Assembly (NCBI GenBank): GCA_006937955.1
Contig: SSNP01000341.1
Location: 60,465-124,464, forward strand
Length of the DNA: 64,000 bases
Origin: Pachypanchax playfairii
Lineage: Eukaryota; Chordata; Actinopteri; Cyprinodontiformes; Aplocheilidae
Direction: 5' to 3'
The notes below the pieces were generated by a model that was not told where the DNA came from, searched no databases, and saw only the letters and a list, made by a program, of their open reading frames with translations. Within the stretch, counting starts at the first letter, position 1. The number at the start of each line of letters is the position of its first letter. The position numbers were made by a program, and so were the translations under genes. Below are positions 53,001-63,462 of this stretch, piece after piece.

Positions 53001-53960
53001 TATAAAAAAGAAGAAAGAAAAATTAAACGGAGAAAAACCAGAACATGACCCCACAGGACCTAGACTCCTCAATTTACTAGCTGATTTGTAATCAACACTG
53101 ATTTAGAGTTGAGAGAATGAGATCAACGTGAAACGTTTGCTAAATCATTAACATTTTGTCTGCATGTGGCTTTTGATTATGTTTTTCAAACTGACGTCTG
53201 AACTTGGTTTGTCCACAATATTAAGTTTCAGGTTAGTTTTGAAAGTTTGAATGTCTTTTAGACGCTCAGAGATCTACTCTCTACGTGAGTGTTATGTGCA
53301 GAATTTCACAGTATATAATTTAGTACATAAATGTTAGTCAGTAATGTTGATCTCCTCACAGAGGAAGCAGGAAGTAATGCAGCAGCTCTTGTTATACTTA
53401 CAGGTACAGGAATGAGCAGTTATGTACACACACACTAAACCTTATACCTGTCATCATGACGTTCCTCCCACAGTGTCATCATGTAATGTCGTGCATACAA
53501 TGCACATGCAAAAAAAACGTGAATGTTTGAGACAGAAACAGCACATCTGAAAAGCTTCTCCTTCTTGGTGTAACTAACAGGCTTAATCTATTTTACTTCC
53601 CTTTTCATAATACAGTGAAACCTCGCAATAGTGGACACTGACGGGACCAGGCATTTTGTTTCTCATTGTGGGGTGTCTGTCCCAGATGGATAGGGTGTCC
53701 AGGTGTCCTGTTATCTAGTAATGTCCATAAACCATTGTCATGGACATTTCCTTGGTACATCAGTGTCAGTTTGGTCGAGCGGCCATGGAGGCAAACATCC
53801 CAGAAGGAGAACCAGGATTCGAGAAGACATTATTTTCCTGTGATTTTATTTTGGTGCTCACTTGTGCTCCAACATGTATCTCATCCTACCACCAACAACA
53901 ACTGACTGACACAAAGAAGCTTATATACCCTGGGTAAAATTAACCTAATTGAAACAAACC
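53001..53960. other. Mostly anonymous; Tigger-like end at 53613-53720
   Basis: TACAGTGAAACCTCGCAATA and GTGGGGTGTCTGTCCC resemble Tigger/pogo termini. No transposase coding sequence is attached. Confidence 0.4.
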
Positions 53961-53963
53961 GTT

Positions 53964-54875
53964 TGTCACGGTTCTGGGGTTTTGTTTTATTTTCTGGTCT
54001 GTGGGGTTTTTTCTGTAGCTGTTTTCACTGGTGGGATCTCTGCAGCTTCTGTGTGGTGTGTGCTGTCTCCACTAATTATCTCTGCAGGGTGTGACAGCTC
54101 TCATCAGTGGCTGCAGGTGTGGGTCGTTACCCAGCTCAGGAGAGCTGGGTATTTAAGCAGAGGAGGAACCACAGACAGATGCCAGTTTGTTCCACTCCTT
54201 CTGTGGTACAGAGTGGCCAGAGATATTTTGATGACAGTTTTACATGTTAGTTGCTACTAACCTGCCTTCTCTCCCTTCTTCTCAGTTCTGTGTCCTGGAG
54301 CTTCTCCTCCAGGTTCTGAGTGCCTCTGCGTGGTCGTCTACCCGCCGGAAAGAGGACTCTTCCTCACCAGGGTTTTCTAACGTCGTGAGCCCCACAACGT
54401 TCTCTCTCCCTGGCTCTGTCTGTCTCTGGTCTCCTCTGGATCCACACCTTCTCGGTCAGCGTGCTGCTGTCACCCTTGCCACAGTCTCGTCTGTGGAGAC
54501 AGCACCACGTCCCGGACCTCATCACACTCCCTCGACTCCTGGGGCGCCACCCCTGCTGCAGTGCCTCCGGATCCCACCTCACGCAGCTACAGCCTCAGCC
54601 TCACAGTGAGTGTCTTGGCAAAATCCCCGCACACTGCAGCGGGTTGTCCTACTTGTTTCTAACGAGTCTCTCCCCCCAGGATCGAGTCTCTTCCCCGCCT
54701 CAGTTCCAGTCCTGTGTTTTCATCATGCACATTTCAGTACCTTGTACTGTTGTCTTGTGCACTAGCAATAATAAACTCACTTTTCACTGACTGTTTTCCC
54801 CCCCGTGTGTGTTTGGTGTTGGGTCGCTATTGGAGTTTGATGCAAACACCCCCGGTGGGCATCATGACACCGTTC
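53964..54875. mobile_element. Possible LTR-like element (TGTCACGG...CATGACACC)
   Basis: TTTGTCACGGTTCTGGGG at the left and GGCATCATGACACCG at the right are weakly complementary. GGGTATTTAAGCAG (54148) and CAATAATAAACTCAC (54766) give a promoter-then-polyA layout similar to 49984-50646. No coding content is recognised; long frames reflect pyrimidine-rich composition. Confidence 0.35.
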
Positions 54876-54963
54876 TACACAAGACTCCGACAAAATACAA
54901 ACATTAAACGACAATATCAACAACGAAATAAGACAAGTATTTACAATATTTATAAACCTTCAA

Positions 54964-55631
54964 TACACTCTAAGAAATAGAGGTACGAGACAAGGACATT
55001 TTTGTACCTCTAGGTCAGGGGTGTCAAGCTCCAGGCCTCGAGGGCCACTATCCTGCATGTTTTAGATGTTTCCCTGCTTCAACACACCTGATTCAAATCC
55101 TCTGCATTTCAACAAGTGCTGCAGTAACCTGTTAACGACTTGTTCATTTGAATCAGGTGTGTTGAAACAGGGAAACATCTAAAACATGCAGGATAGTGGC
55201 CCTCGAGGCCTGACTTTGGGCACCCCTGCTCTAGGTAAAATGTTCCCTTAAAAGTACAATATTGGTCTTTAAAAGGTCAGAAATGTCCCTCTGAGGGTTC
55301 AAATTGATATAAAGTACAAATTTGTACCATTTCAACTGCACCTGCAACCCTGGACAAGGCTGGTTAATCTCCATTTTATTAAGTTTCATCTATCATTTTT
55401 TAATATTATGTTTCAGAATGTTGGTTTTAGACTTCAAAATGTGGCAGAATTTTACTGTTTTAGTGAAACAACTTCATAAGGTACAAAAATGGACCTGGAC
55501 TACAGGGGACACCCCCAGTAACAAGAAGGGTACAAATTCTTGTCGCTTGTTTAAGGGAACATTTTAAAAAAAAAAATGTACCTATAGGTACAAAAATGTC
55601 CTTGTCTCGTACCTCTATTTCTGAGAGTGTA
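54964..55631. mobile_element. MITE with about 50-bp inverted repeats, host of a nested MITE
   Basis: TACACTCTAAGAAATAGAGG ... ACGAGACAAGGACATTTTTG at the left is mirrored by CAAAAATGTCCTTGTCTCGT ... CCTCTATTTCTGAGAGTGTA at the right. It is split at 55015/55016 by a younger element. Without that insert and one duplicated site it is about 447 bp. Confidence 0.93.
55016..55228. mobile_element. hAT-like palindromic MITE, nested, with 8-bp duplication
   Basis: CAGGGGTGTCAAGCTCCAGG opens it and GCCTGACTTTGGGCACCCCTG closes it. Inner arms such as GTTTTAGATGTTTCCCTG/CAGGGAAACATCTAAAAC make it almost wholly palindromic. CTCTAGGT flanks both sides (55008-55015 and 55229-55236). Confidence 0.96.
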
Positions 55632-55724
55632 ACCTTTTTCATGCCTCATCACATTTAATTCATTATTTGACATTTTTCCATTTACAAACAAAAATTGTTT
55701 CTCCAGACCCATTCACCTCCTGCC

Positions 55725-56010
55725 TTCCCAGGGCGGAACTAATAAATTGTTTGCGGGTCCCGGGACACAATTTCCCGGTGTACAACCATAGACCAGGAAG
55801 AGGCAGAGGTGAGTAAATGGCTGTTGCAACAATCCTTCCTTTTTCTGTCTTACAATTAACTGCCAGGTACATTGTTTGCAGTAACTTTGAGATAACCCTG
55901 ATCTGTGTTCTGTTATAGTATTGTGTGTGTCGGCTGTTGGCTGTCATAGAGTAGTGCAGGCGGACGCTGTGCAAAGCAGGTACACCCATGGATGACAACA
56001 AACAACTGTT
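55725..56010 (+). pseudogene. Possible LINE endonuclease relic
   Basis: The plus strand reads INCLRVPGHNFPVYNHRPGR, GRGGE and, after a stop, MAVATILPFSVLQL, resembling the R..RGGGVAV region of an APE-type endonuclease. It is broken by stops and short, so the assignment is tentative. Confidence 0.35.
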
Positions 56011-56269
56011 TGTATAACTCAACCAAAGAGTAAACAATAAATAAAGATTTAAACTGATACTCAATTCACTGTTTATTTTCTGATTATTTTAATACAATCT
56101 GTCAACTGAAAATTATCCAAAACAAATGTCAATTAAAACACATAAGCAAATATAATGTTGACTCACTGTTACAATCAGCTTATTTTATGAACATGGTCAA
56201 ATCCCTTTCTGAGTATGTCTCAACTTTGAAAAAAATTTCTTTTTTTTTTTTCATTTATAATGAAAATAC

Positions 56270-56895
56270 TCATGACCAACGTTTACATTGTTTAAGCAAG
56301 GGAAAAACTGGCATCATGCTGAAACTGTCACTTAAAAAAGAGTCCAGTGTAGTCCGTGTGGCGTTGCATCTCTTGGCTACCAGTTGCCTGGACAACTGAA
56401 TTCCGGTCATGTGGTTGAGGAGGCTTGTGCTCCCTGAGTCCACCAGGTAGCGCAGCAGGTCATTGGCACATGCGATGGCTTGGGAGCAGGTGCTGATGGC
56501 TGGTGACAGCAGCTCAGGGTCCTCCTGGTCAGTGTCCTCCGTATCCGATGTGCAGCTTGCTTCTGTGCTACACACCTGGTCAAGCAGGCGCTGCTCCCAG
56601 CCAGCATCCAGCTCCTCCACTGCAGGAGCATTGCCGTCTATCTGTTTTCGCTGTCTGTTAGTGGGGTAAATTGTCTCTGATTTTATTTTTTGGGCAGATG
56701 AAAAGTGTCTGTTGTCCTGAACAGCAGGGTGTCCACTCCACAGGGGTCATATAAGTAATAAAAATGCTTGGTCTGCCCAAAACCTGTCCGCTGAACAGGG
56801 GTGTCTGCTCCCTGCTGCTGTGGATTATCCCTGTCTGGAACTGTTTGCAGTGTGAACTGTTTGCCCTCCAGAAGTTTAGCAGTTGTTACTTCCAC
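56270..56895 (-). pseudogene. Unrecognised frames, possibly a pogo/Tigger-like C-terminus
   Basis: A 116-codon frame (56620-56270) reads MEELDAGWEQRLLDQVCS and later QAIACANDLLRYLVDSGS and RCNATRTTLDSFL. I do not recognise it securely; an acidic then helical C-terminus of this sort occurs in Tigger/CENP-B-like transposases. The flanking part (56683-56895) contains GVDTLLFRTTDTFHL on the same strand, where the DNA reads as a GTGTCCACT-type terminus like the one at 53613. No catalytic motif is visible. Confidence 0.25.
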
Positions 56896-57021
56896 TAGTC
56901 ATTGGCAGCTCTGCTGGTGCGTGCTCGCTTTGTGTGTGTGTTTCCTGTGAGTCCTAATACAGTGCATGGTTATATGCACGACCTCTGTGCCCAGCAGTTT
57001 TGTGTATATAAGTGTTGTGTT

Positions 57022-57093
57022 ACGCCCAGTCATTCATAAGCATCACTTATTCATTCAGTCATTCATAAGAAACACCTATGAATGACTGGGCGT
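57022..57093. repeat. 17-bp perfect inverted repeat with internal direct repeats
   Basis: ACGCCCAGTCATTCATA (57022-57038) is mirrored by TATGAATGACTGGGCGT (57077-57093). CAGTCATTCATAAG also repeats directly inside, at 57027 and 57057. Confidence 0.9.
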
Positions 57094-57172
57094 GGGAATT
57101 TTGTGAATTTGATGCCAGTTTGTGGGTACCATTCCATCTGTCCTGTTCATTAGTATTTTTATTGTTGCTTTG

Positions 57173-57230
57173 AGTTAGTCCGCTCTGTTGAGATACATGT
57201 ATGTATTTGGTCTGTGCAAGCGGACTAACT
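57173..57230. repeat. 12-bp perfect inverted repeat
   Basis: AGTTAGTCCGCT (57173-57184) is mirrored by AGCGGACTAACT (57219-57230). Confidence 0.85.
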
Positions 57231-57672
57231 CCTTGTCTTTATTTGTTTATTTGTTTTTCCCGTTGGGCCGCTCCTCCCCAGTTGTAAAAGCTTTGTTCTG
57301 AGACCCACACCTGAACGAATTTGTTGTTTTTGGAGTTTCTTTGTAGTGTGGTTCTTACTGTGTTTCTTTGTTTGCAGTGTACTAAACAGGGTGCAGTGTG
57401 ACAGGCCTGGTCCTTCTTACTCAGGATAGTTTTGGCTCGGAGCAGTTTTAACAGGAAGGACCAAACTAGCAGGAACTTTTATATGGTTATAAATGCATTT
57501 TTCTAATTTTGCATTCATTGTTTTGGTCTTTCTTTGCCCCGTAACACAGTTCATAGCCAGTAAAGTTTTTTTTTTTTTTAAGATATCTGAGGTAAATCAA
57601 GTTACATGGATTATTTTTCTTTTTGGCTTGATTTAACACTAAACATTTTACTATCACTCAATAAATAATTGG

Positions 57673-57860
57673 AATTTTAGAATATCAATCCTTTATTGTC
57701 CCACGAGGGGAAATTTGGTCGTAACAGCAGCATCAGATATATATAAACAAACAAACAGGTATACAAATCGAACACAGAACATAACATAACAAACACAATG
57801 TTTACAACAAAAAGAAGAAAAATAAAATAAAAAAATTGTATATCTATTATCACTCTCCCT
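57673..57860 (-). mobile_element. LINE 3' tail relic
   Basis: On the minus strand AAATTTCCCCTCGTGGGACAATAAAGG is a typical fish LINE end, preceded by AT-rich 3' UTR. No coding part is recognised. Confidence 0.6.
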
Positions 57861-57864
57861 AAAA

Positions 57865-58216
57865 GAACTCCTCTTAAGCTTCTTCTAAGGTTGTTTTGGT
57901 TTTCACCTTTTTTCACCACAAAAATGAATTTACTGTTTCATTTACTGGCCTCATATAAAGAAGAGGTAAAAATAGACAACCTTTTTGTGACACTCTTCTT
58001 TAAAACATTTCACATCTTTGTTGACAGATGATATAAATGCATCACAAATGTTATTGAGCCATCAGCCATGAAAGGAAAAAACTGCACAAAAAAAAGACAT
58101 AAAGATGAGTAGACCATGTCCTTGCTTCAAATGAACCTTGACTAGCAGTCAGTGAGTAGAAATGGAAAATGTTCTATAGGTTATTATTTTCATGTCATTT
58201 TTGAAAAAAGCTTTTA
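57865..58216. other. No recognisable gene
   Basis: Anonymous AT-rich sequence. Confidence 0.45.
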
Positions 58217-58220
58217 TTAA

Positions 58221-58687
58221 AGGTGGGATATCGCACATTAATGGCATAACAACAGCACAAAGCTTTCAGCCATCTGGGTGCCAGGCTTAACTTACACTGA
58301 TTGGGGATCTGCTAATAAAAACATTTCCACAAGAACCTACTTCTCACATGTTGGGAAACCCCCTATGGCAAGTAAATAATGTATAAAATCACCACATGTC
58401 CCTGGTGCTTCCAGCTGCTTGACCTGCAGACTCAACAGTACCAGCCTCACTGTGCTGGATTATTTACGGTATTAGGCAACCCAAAATGGTTCCTGCTGCT
58501 CTGCCAGCTATTGGCTGGTAGATGTAAACAAAATGCCAACGTTGTGCCCGTCAAAATTAATATTTTACTTCAAATATAATTTTTAAAGGAAATGCTGTAT
58601 TTTCATTCTACAACCCTCTAAACACCCCATGGAGGCATTATTTTGTTATAAATATAGCTTTTAATGAAAATATTCCATATCCCACCT
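58221..58687. mobile_element. TTAA-flanked MITE (467 bp)
   Basis: Ends AGGTGGGATAT and ATATCCCACCT are perfect complements flanked by TTAA (58217-58220 and 58688-58691). A partial inverted copy is at 16651-16893. Confidence 0.92.
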
Positions 58688-58807
58688 TTAATGTTGGTAT
58701 ATCTCTGTTTTAATTTATTTTTCTTTAGTTGTGGTAAATTGTCCTCACTTTGATGTTGTTTTCATTTACCTATGTATGAGTTTGTGTAGATTCTCAGTTG
58801 TCCAGTT

Positions 58808-59068
58808 TTGACCAGATTTTCAGGTCCAGACTCAACTGTACATCTTCACCTTAAAGAAAAAGGACACTCAATTAAAGACAATGTCCATATTTTGGACAGA
58901 GAGGACAGATGGTTTGAAAGAGGAGTGAAGGAAGCCATGTATGTTAAAAAGGAAAAACCCACTCTGAACAGGGGAGGTGGACTGATGTTTCACCTATCTA
59001 ACGCCTACAACGCTGCTTTGTCTCAACTTCCAGTTTGTTTCGTAACAATTAAACTGCCAATCAGGTGA
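58808..59068 (+). pseudogene. Penelope-like element, GIY-YIG endonuclease C-terminal end
   Basis: The frame reads VHLHLKEKGHSIKD, VHILDREDRWFERGVKEAMY and VKKEKPTLNRGGGLMFHLSN, ending at a stop at 59066. The ILDRExRWFERGVKEAxYVxxExPSLNRGGG block is the end of the GIY-YIG nuclease domain of Penelope-like retroelements, including the conserved Glu. There is no ATG, and the RT and the GIY and YIG motifs themselves are missing, so this is a strongly 5'-truncated copy. No Penelope-type terminal repeat is recognised downstream. Confidence 0.85.
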
Positions 59069-59395
59069 CTACAACACCTCCATAAACAAGTCATAGGGAA
59101 CAAAGACATAACGACCCCTTGATGGGACAGGTGTGTCAGAAACGAGGCTTGGTCCAAAGCACTTACAGTATAAGCCTGAAACTCCCAAACCAGGTTAGAA
59201 CTAAAGTCTCTCAGATGAGACAAAATGTTTTCAAGAGACAAAAAGAAGTCCAGTTACTTTTTTTGAAAAACCTTTTAGATTACCTACGTATGGATTTTCA
59301 CTAGGTCTGTTTCATGACAAGTATTTTGACTTGAAAGCATAGGGAAAGCACAGATTCATTAACCTTATATGTTTATGTGATTTAATAAACTGCGC
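59069..59395. other. No recognisable gene
   Basis: Anonymous sequence between the Penelope fragment and a partial MITE. Confidence 0.45.
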
Positions 59396-59399
59396 ATGG

Positions 59400-59589
59400 C
59401 AACATCAGACGTTCTCTCTTCCTGTTTGCTACGTCTTATGCTAACAGCTTTTAGCCAGCAGCATGCTAGGTGTGGTTTCAACTGCGGGAGCTGATGAATA
59501 CTAACAAACAAAGAAGTTGTGACCAAACAGATACAGGCCGTTCAAACTCGGGTTTTATCGAAAAAAATGTTTTTAATGGAAGGTCCTCT
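59400..59589 (-). mobile_element. Partial inverted copy of the 52459-52996 MITE
   Basis: CAGACGTTCTCTCTTCCTGT, GCATGCTAGGTGTGGTTTC and AATGGAAGGTCCTCT, followed by TTAA at 59590-59593, match the left half of that MITE in reverse. Confidence 0.85.
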
Positions 59590-59616
59590 TTAAGGTGGTG
59601 ATTAGGGGGGTATTAT

Positions 59617-60386
59617 TAGGGGTGTCAAATTATCGCATTAGTTGCAATTAATTAATTACAGCCATATTTGGTTAAATAAAATCCTTTTTTAGTATTTCGG
59701 CTTCTTGTGCTGGAGTTGTACAAAGGGATTAATCCAGTGCTTAATTTGTAATTCAAAAGTTACTGGAACACAAATAGCGCTATGAGACCAGAATTCACTG
59801 ACTGATACCGGAACGCACACATAGACATGTATGAACGCACACACATACACAACCGTCGGACCAGACCAAGCGCTGTGTGCTGGCGCACAGCGGGTGTAAA
59901 TTGTCAAGCAGGGCTAGAGAAAGTGATGATAAACCCAGAAGAAGTAAGTTATACTGCCTTTTTGATATTTTGATGCCACTGTTATTTAACCCAACTGGCG
60001 CCGTTAACGGATCCTAGCAAACAGTTACCGGAACACACCCTTTCAAAATAAGACAGTTCCCAGATCTTGTTCTGGCTCAAATTAAGCCCTGGATTAATCA
60101 CTCTTAGGTGGACATCTATTGGCTGCTGATTGACTTCCAGTGACAGCAAGGTGAGCAAAAGCGGTTAGTTGCAGAGCGGAGAAGTGACAATGGAGGAGCA
60201 TATGAGAGTTGTCGGTCTCTTGAATGGAAAATTTGCTTTTCAAAAACGTCCCGATGGAACCATGGATAACAATAGTGTTTTTCTTAGCTATTATTAAATG
60301 AGATTAAAAATAAGATTAATTAGATTAATTAATTACTGCTCAAAATTAATTAATCTCATCCAATTTTTAATCTCATGACAGCACTA
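59617..60386. mobile_element. hAT-like MITE (outer) with 8-bp duplication
   Basis: It starts TAGGGGTGTCAAATTATCGC and ends TCTCATGACAGCACTA. GGTATTAT flanks both sides (59609-59616 and 60387-60394). It contains a second element at 59735-60091. Confidence 0.88.
59735..60091. mobile_element. hAT-like MITE (inner) with 8-bp duplication
   Basis: CAGTGCTTAATTTG at the start and CAAATTAAGCCCTG at the end are near-perfect complements, flanked by GATTAATC at 59727-59734 and 60092-60099. Confidence 0.93.
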
Positions 60387-60604
60387 GGTATTATATACGT
60401 AACATTGAGGACAGTCACAAGTACCTCAGTATCCCACAAGCAAATAGCAACCTGAAAGAGGCAACACATACCTACAATGGGTAAGGCAACATGCTCAGTG
60501 AATATCTCAGACAATAGGGAGGTACCATCATACCCCATACTCAGTTGGCCATGCTCTTTGGTTGTCTGGCCAGAACATGGTTGTGGTCCCTAAGACCAGC
60601 TAAA

Positions 60605-60795
60605 AGATGTAAGAGAATAAGTCTTTCCAGACTGTGCCCCCCAGGCTGTGGAATGTCTTGCCTCTGCCGCTCCGTGGGGTCTAGTCTATGGACCCCTTTA
60701 AAAAGTGACTGAAGATGCTATTTTTTAAGAAAAGACTTTGTGATTTTGTATCTATGAAAGGTGCTTCTAGAAATAAACTGTACTTACTACTTACA
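60605..60795 (+). pseudogene. LINE C-terminal relic
   Basis: TVPPRLWNVLPLPLRGV and, after a stop, DPFKK and LKMLFFKKRLCDF form an L2/Rex-type LINE C-terminus with two nonsense codons. Confidence 0.65.
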
Positions 60796-60835
60796 TCATG
60801 GGAGGACAAACCCCTACATGGGATGGCTCACCAAA

Positions 60836-61105
60836 GGGGCGGCCGTGGCTCAGGCGGTAGAGCAGGTCGTCTGGTAACCGGAAGGTTGCTGGTTCGAATC
60901 CCCGCTCTGCCCAGAGATCGCCTGGCCGTTGTGTCCTTGGGCAAGACACTTAACCTTGCCTGTGGCTACAAACGTGTGTAGTTCATTATCACCAAACGTG
61001 TGAGTGTGTGTGTGAATGAGTGAATAACATACCGTAGTGTGAAGCGCCTTGGGGGTCCAAGAGCCAGAGTAAAGCTCTATACAAGCACATGCCATTTACC
61101 ATTTA
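60836..61105 (+). mobile_element. tRNA-derived SINE, full length
   Basis: The head GGGGCGGCCGTGGCTCAGGC contains an A box (GTGGCTCAGGCGG) and, at 60891-60901, the B box GGTTCGAATCC, the two internal RNA polymerase III promoter elements. The body includes GGGCAAGACACTTAACCTTG and the tail CTATACAAGCACATGCCATTTACCATTTAC. It interrupts the RLE-type LINE. It is not a functional tRNA gene. Confidence 0.92.
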
Positions 61106-61287
61106 CTGAAGCATTACTGAAGTGGCTGATCAATGACTGGATATAGCTGGACTGAAGGACAGCAGAGGCTCATCATGGCAGCACAAGAGCAGGACCTGAG
61201 CACCAAAGCAATAGAGGCCCAGATCTACCAGACCAGACCAGACCCCAGGTGTAGGCTGTGTGAAGAGGCTCCTGAGACAATCAAATC

Positions 61288-62170
61288 AAAAATACTTTAT
61301 TAATCCCCGAAGTGAAATTAAATGTTGTTGTAGCTCAGTTCTTCTTCAGAGATACATTGTAGAGGGTTCTAGTTATGGGCAAGAAGGATCTCCTGTAGCG
61401 GTCTGTGCTGCAGCAGATCTGGAGAAGCTTCTGACTGAAGACACTCTGTTGAGTTACTGTGTTGTGAAGAGGATGATGAGGTTTCTCCATGATGATTTTC
61501 ATTTTCCGAACCATCGTCTTTGGATAATCAACTCAAGACACTCCTGATCAGTCTCCTTGGACAAAACCAGTCCTCCTTATCAATCTGTTCAACCTCTTCA
61601 TGTCACTTGCTTTGATGCTCTGCCCCCAACAGGTGACTGCAGATGTGAGCAGCTGACAAACTCCCTTTTTTGATGCTCCTCTTCAAATCTCTGTCTGATT
61701 GTATATTTTGAAAGCCAGATATACACTGGAGTCCAGGATATGCTCCTTTAGCCATGTCTCAGTAAAACACATGATGCTGCATCCCAATACACTGGCTGGG
61801 TCTTCAATAGAGTTTCAAGTTCATCCTCTTTCACTCTCTTCACTTTGTTCCTGCCCTGCATCCACATCTTCTTCTTTTTAGCTTATTGAGGATCCGGGAT
61901 TCAATTTGAGGATTATTTGAGCATTAGAAATCTCCATTAGCTGCTGTTTCCTATAAAGAATCCACTCGTTGCCATAGTTACTCATCATAACAAGTGGCAA
62001 AAAAGTGACAATTCAAGCAAAAATCCCTTTAATCAGCACACCACCCAAATCAGAATAAAAAAGTATTTCCAAGAGAAAAAACTAGCAAGAAATACTCAAA
62101 AGAACAAAAAATGCTAGCAATGTCACAGAGCTATTCCAATAAGCTGCCACCATGTGTAGCGCTATTCTGG
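61288..62170 (-). mobile_element. Internally deleted APE-type LINE with 9-bp target duplication
   Basis: AATCAAATC flanks it at 61279-61287 and 62171-62179. On the minus strand it begins with a 5' UTR-like region and reaches the endonuclease start (GCSIMCFTETWLKEHILDSS, about 61780-61720). It then jumps straight to the C-terminus (LLTSAVTCWGQSIKAS, near 61655-61610, and YRRSFLPITRTLYN near 61420-61370) and the tail GGGGATTAATAAAGTATTTT. Most of the endonuclease and the whole RT palm are missing, so both ends are present around a deleted core. Confidence 0.82.
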
Positions 62171-62754
62171 AATCAAATCCAGCCCATCACTGCAGAAGGT
62201 AAGATGCTGGCAGAGAAAGCAGACGTTGAGCTCTATAACCAAGTGACTGGTATAATGTACAGGAACATCTGTGCAGAGACGGGACAGGTCAGAGTGGAAA
62301 ACACCTCCAAAGGTGTTAGAGACTGAGCTAAGATTCTGCAAGACTTTCAGATACAGACTGACAGAATGGTGATGGTGATCCAACCAGACATTGTGGTGGT
62401 GGACAAACAGCAGAGGAAAGCTGTGATGGTTGACGTATCAATACCAAGTGACTTCAGCATCAGGAAAAAGGAACATGAGAAACTAGAGAAACACCAGGGG
62501 CTCAGAGAAGAACTGGAGAAGGTCTGGAAGGTGCCTGTGGTCATCAGAGCACTTGGAACAGGAACACCCAAACTGGAGGAGTGGCTACAGCAGATCCAGG
62601 AAAAACATCTGACATCTCAGCTTAGAAAAGTTCTGGGCAGATACTGAGCAGAACCATCAAACTCCCAGGCCTCTGGTAGGGCACCCGAGGTCGGAAGGGA
62701 TGGAGAGACCGCCTGCGGAGGGAGAGTACACAGTTTATTAAATGTTTATAATAT

Positions 62755-62756
62755 GT

Positions 62757-62792
<36 letters not shown>

Positions 62793-63078
62793 TTGTATTT
62801 CTGACCTCCTGGGGACCCGTTTCCTGACTTTTACTATCTTTCTGGGGTCCGAGGGTTCTTGTGGGGACCGAAGCCTGGTCCCCATGAGGGGGACTCCCCT
62901 TTTTAGGGTTAGGGGTTAGGTTTATAGGTATGGTGTGAATAGAGTTTTAGTTAGTCTTAGGGTTAGTTATAGATCAGTAATGGTTAAGGTTAGGAAAAGG
63001 GTTTGGGTTAGGTATAAATCTAGTTACTAAAATCAATGGAAGTCAATGGACGGTCCCCATAAGGATAACAAAACACAC

Positions 63079-63116
<38 letters not shown>

Positions 63117-63397
63117 TTTCTGACCTCCTGGGGACCCGTTTCCTGACTTTTACTATCTTTCTGGGGTCCGAGGGTTCTTGTGGGGACCGAAGCCTGGTCC
63201 CCATGGGGGGGACTCCCCTTTTTAGGGTTAGGGGTTAGGTTTATAGGTATGGTGTGAATAGAGTTTTAGTTAGTCTTAGGGTTAGTTATAGATCAGTAAT
63301 GGTTAAGGTTAGGAAAAGGGTTTGGGTTAGGTATAAATCTAGTTACTAAAATCAATGGAAGTCAATGGACGGTCCCCATAAGGATAACAAAACACAC

Positions 63398-63462
<65 letters not shown>

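Larger units (their letters stand above)
56900..57665. other. No gene; two hairpins
   Basis: Anonymous sequence with inverted repeats at 57022-57093 and 57173-57230. Confidence 0.45.
60398..62690 (+). pseudogene. RLE-type LINE, mosaic copy split by three insertions
   Basis: Pieces of one LINE appear in order. RT-linked words IEDSHKYLSIPQANSNLKEA lie at about 60405-60465, and DKPLHGMAHQ (60810-60835) just before a SINE. The finger region IEAQIYQTRPDPRCRLCEEA follows to 61278. After a LINE insertion come KMLAEKADVELYNQVTG and MYRNIC (62200-62275) and the endonuclease PDIVVVDKQQRKAVMVDV (62382-62435), ending near LEEWLQQIQ and the VLGRY stop at 62645. The same peptide order occurs in the unbroken copy at 34465-35186. 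The copy carries several stops. Intruding sequences are an L2-like fragment (60605-60795), a SINE (60836-61105) and an internally deleted LINE (61288-62170). Confidence 0.8.

Noticed and set aside
54244..54609. 121-codon Ser/Pro-rich frame
   Set aside because: It lies in a pyrimidine-rich stretch of a probable LTR-like element and shows no domain; the overlapping frames are similarly open.
55733..55809. Host exon on the plus strand (CCTTCCCAG | ... | GTGAGT)
   Set aside because: The splice-like borders enclose a peptide resembling a broken LINE endonuclease, and the frame hits stops just after; no partner exon is visible.
60836..60915. tRNA gene
   Set aside because: The A and B boxes belong to a SINE head; the sequence does not fold into a full cloverleaf by eye and continues into a SINE body.
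61371..61425. Independent minisatellite unit
   Set aside because: Only one copy is present; it is the C-terminal coding end of the internally deleted LINE, and probably resembles the source of the 17-kb array.
62880..63340. Interstitial telomere (TTAGGG) sequence
   Set aside because: Only a few irregular TTAGGG/TTAGGGG words occur inside each 319-bp unit; no tandem telomeric run.
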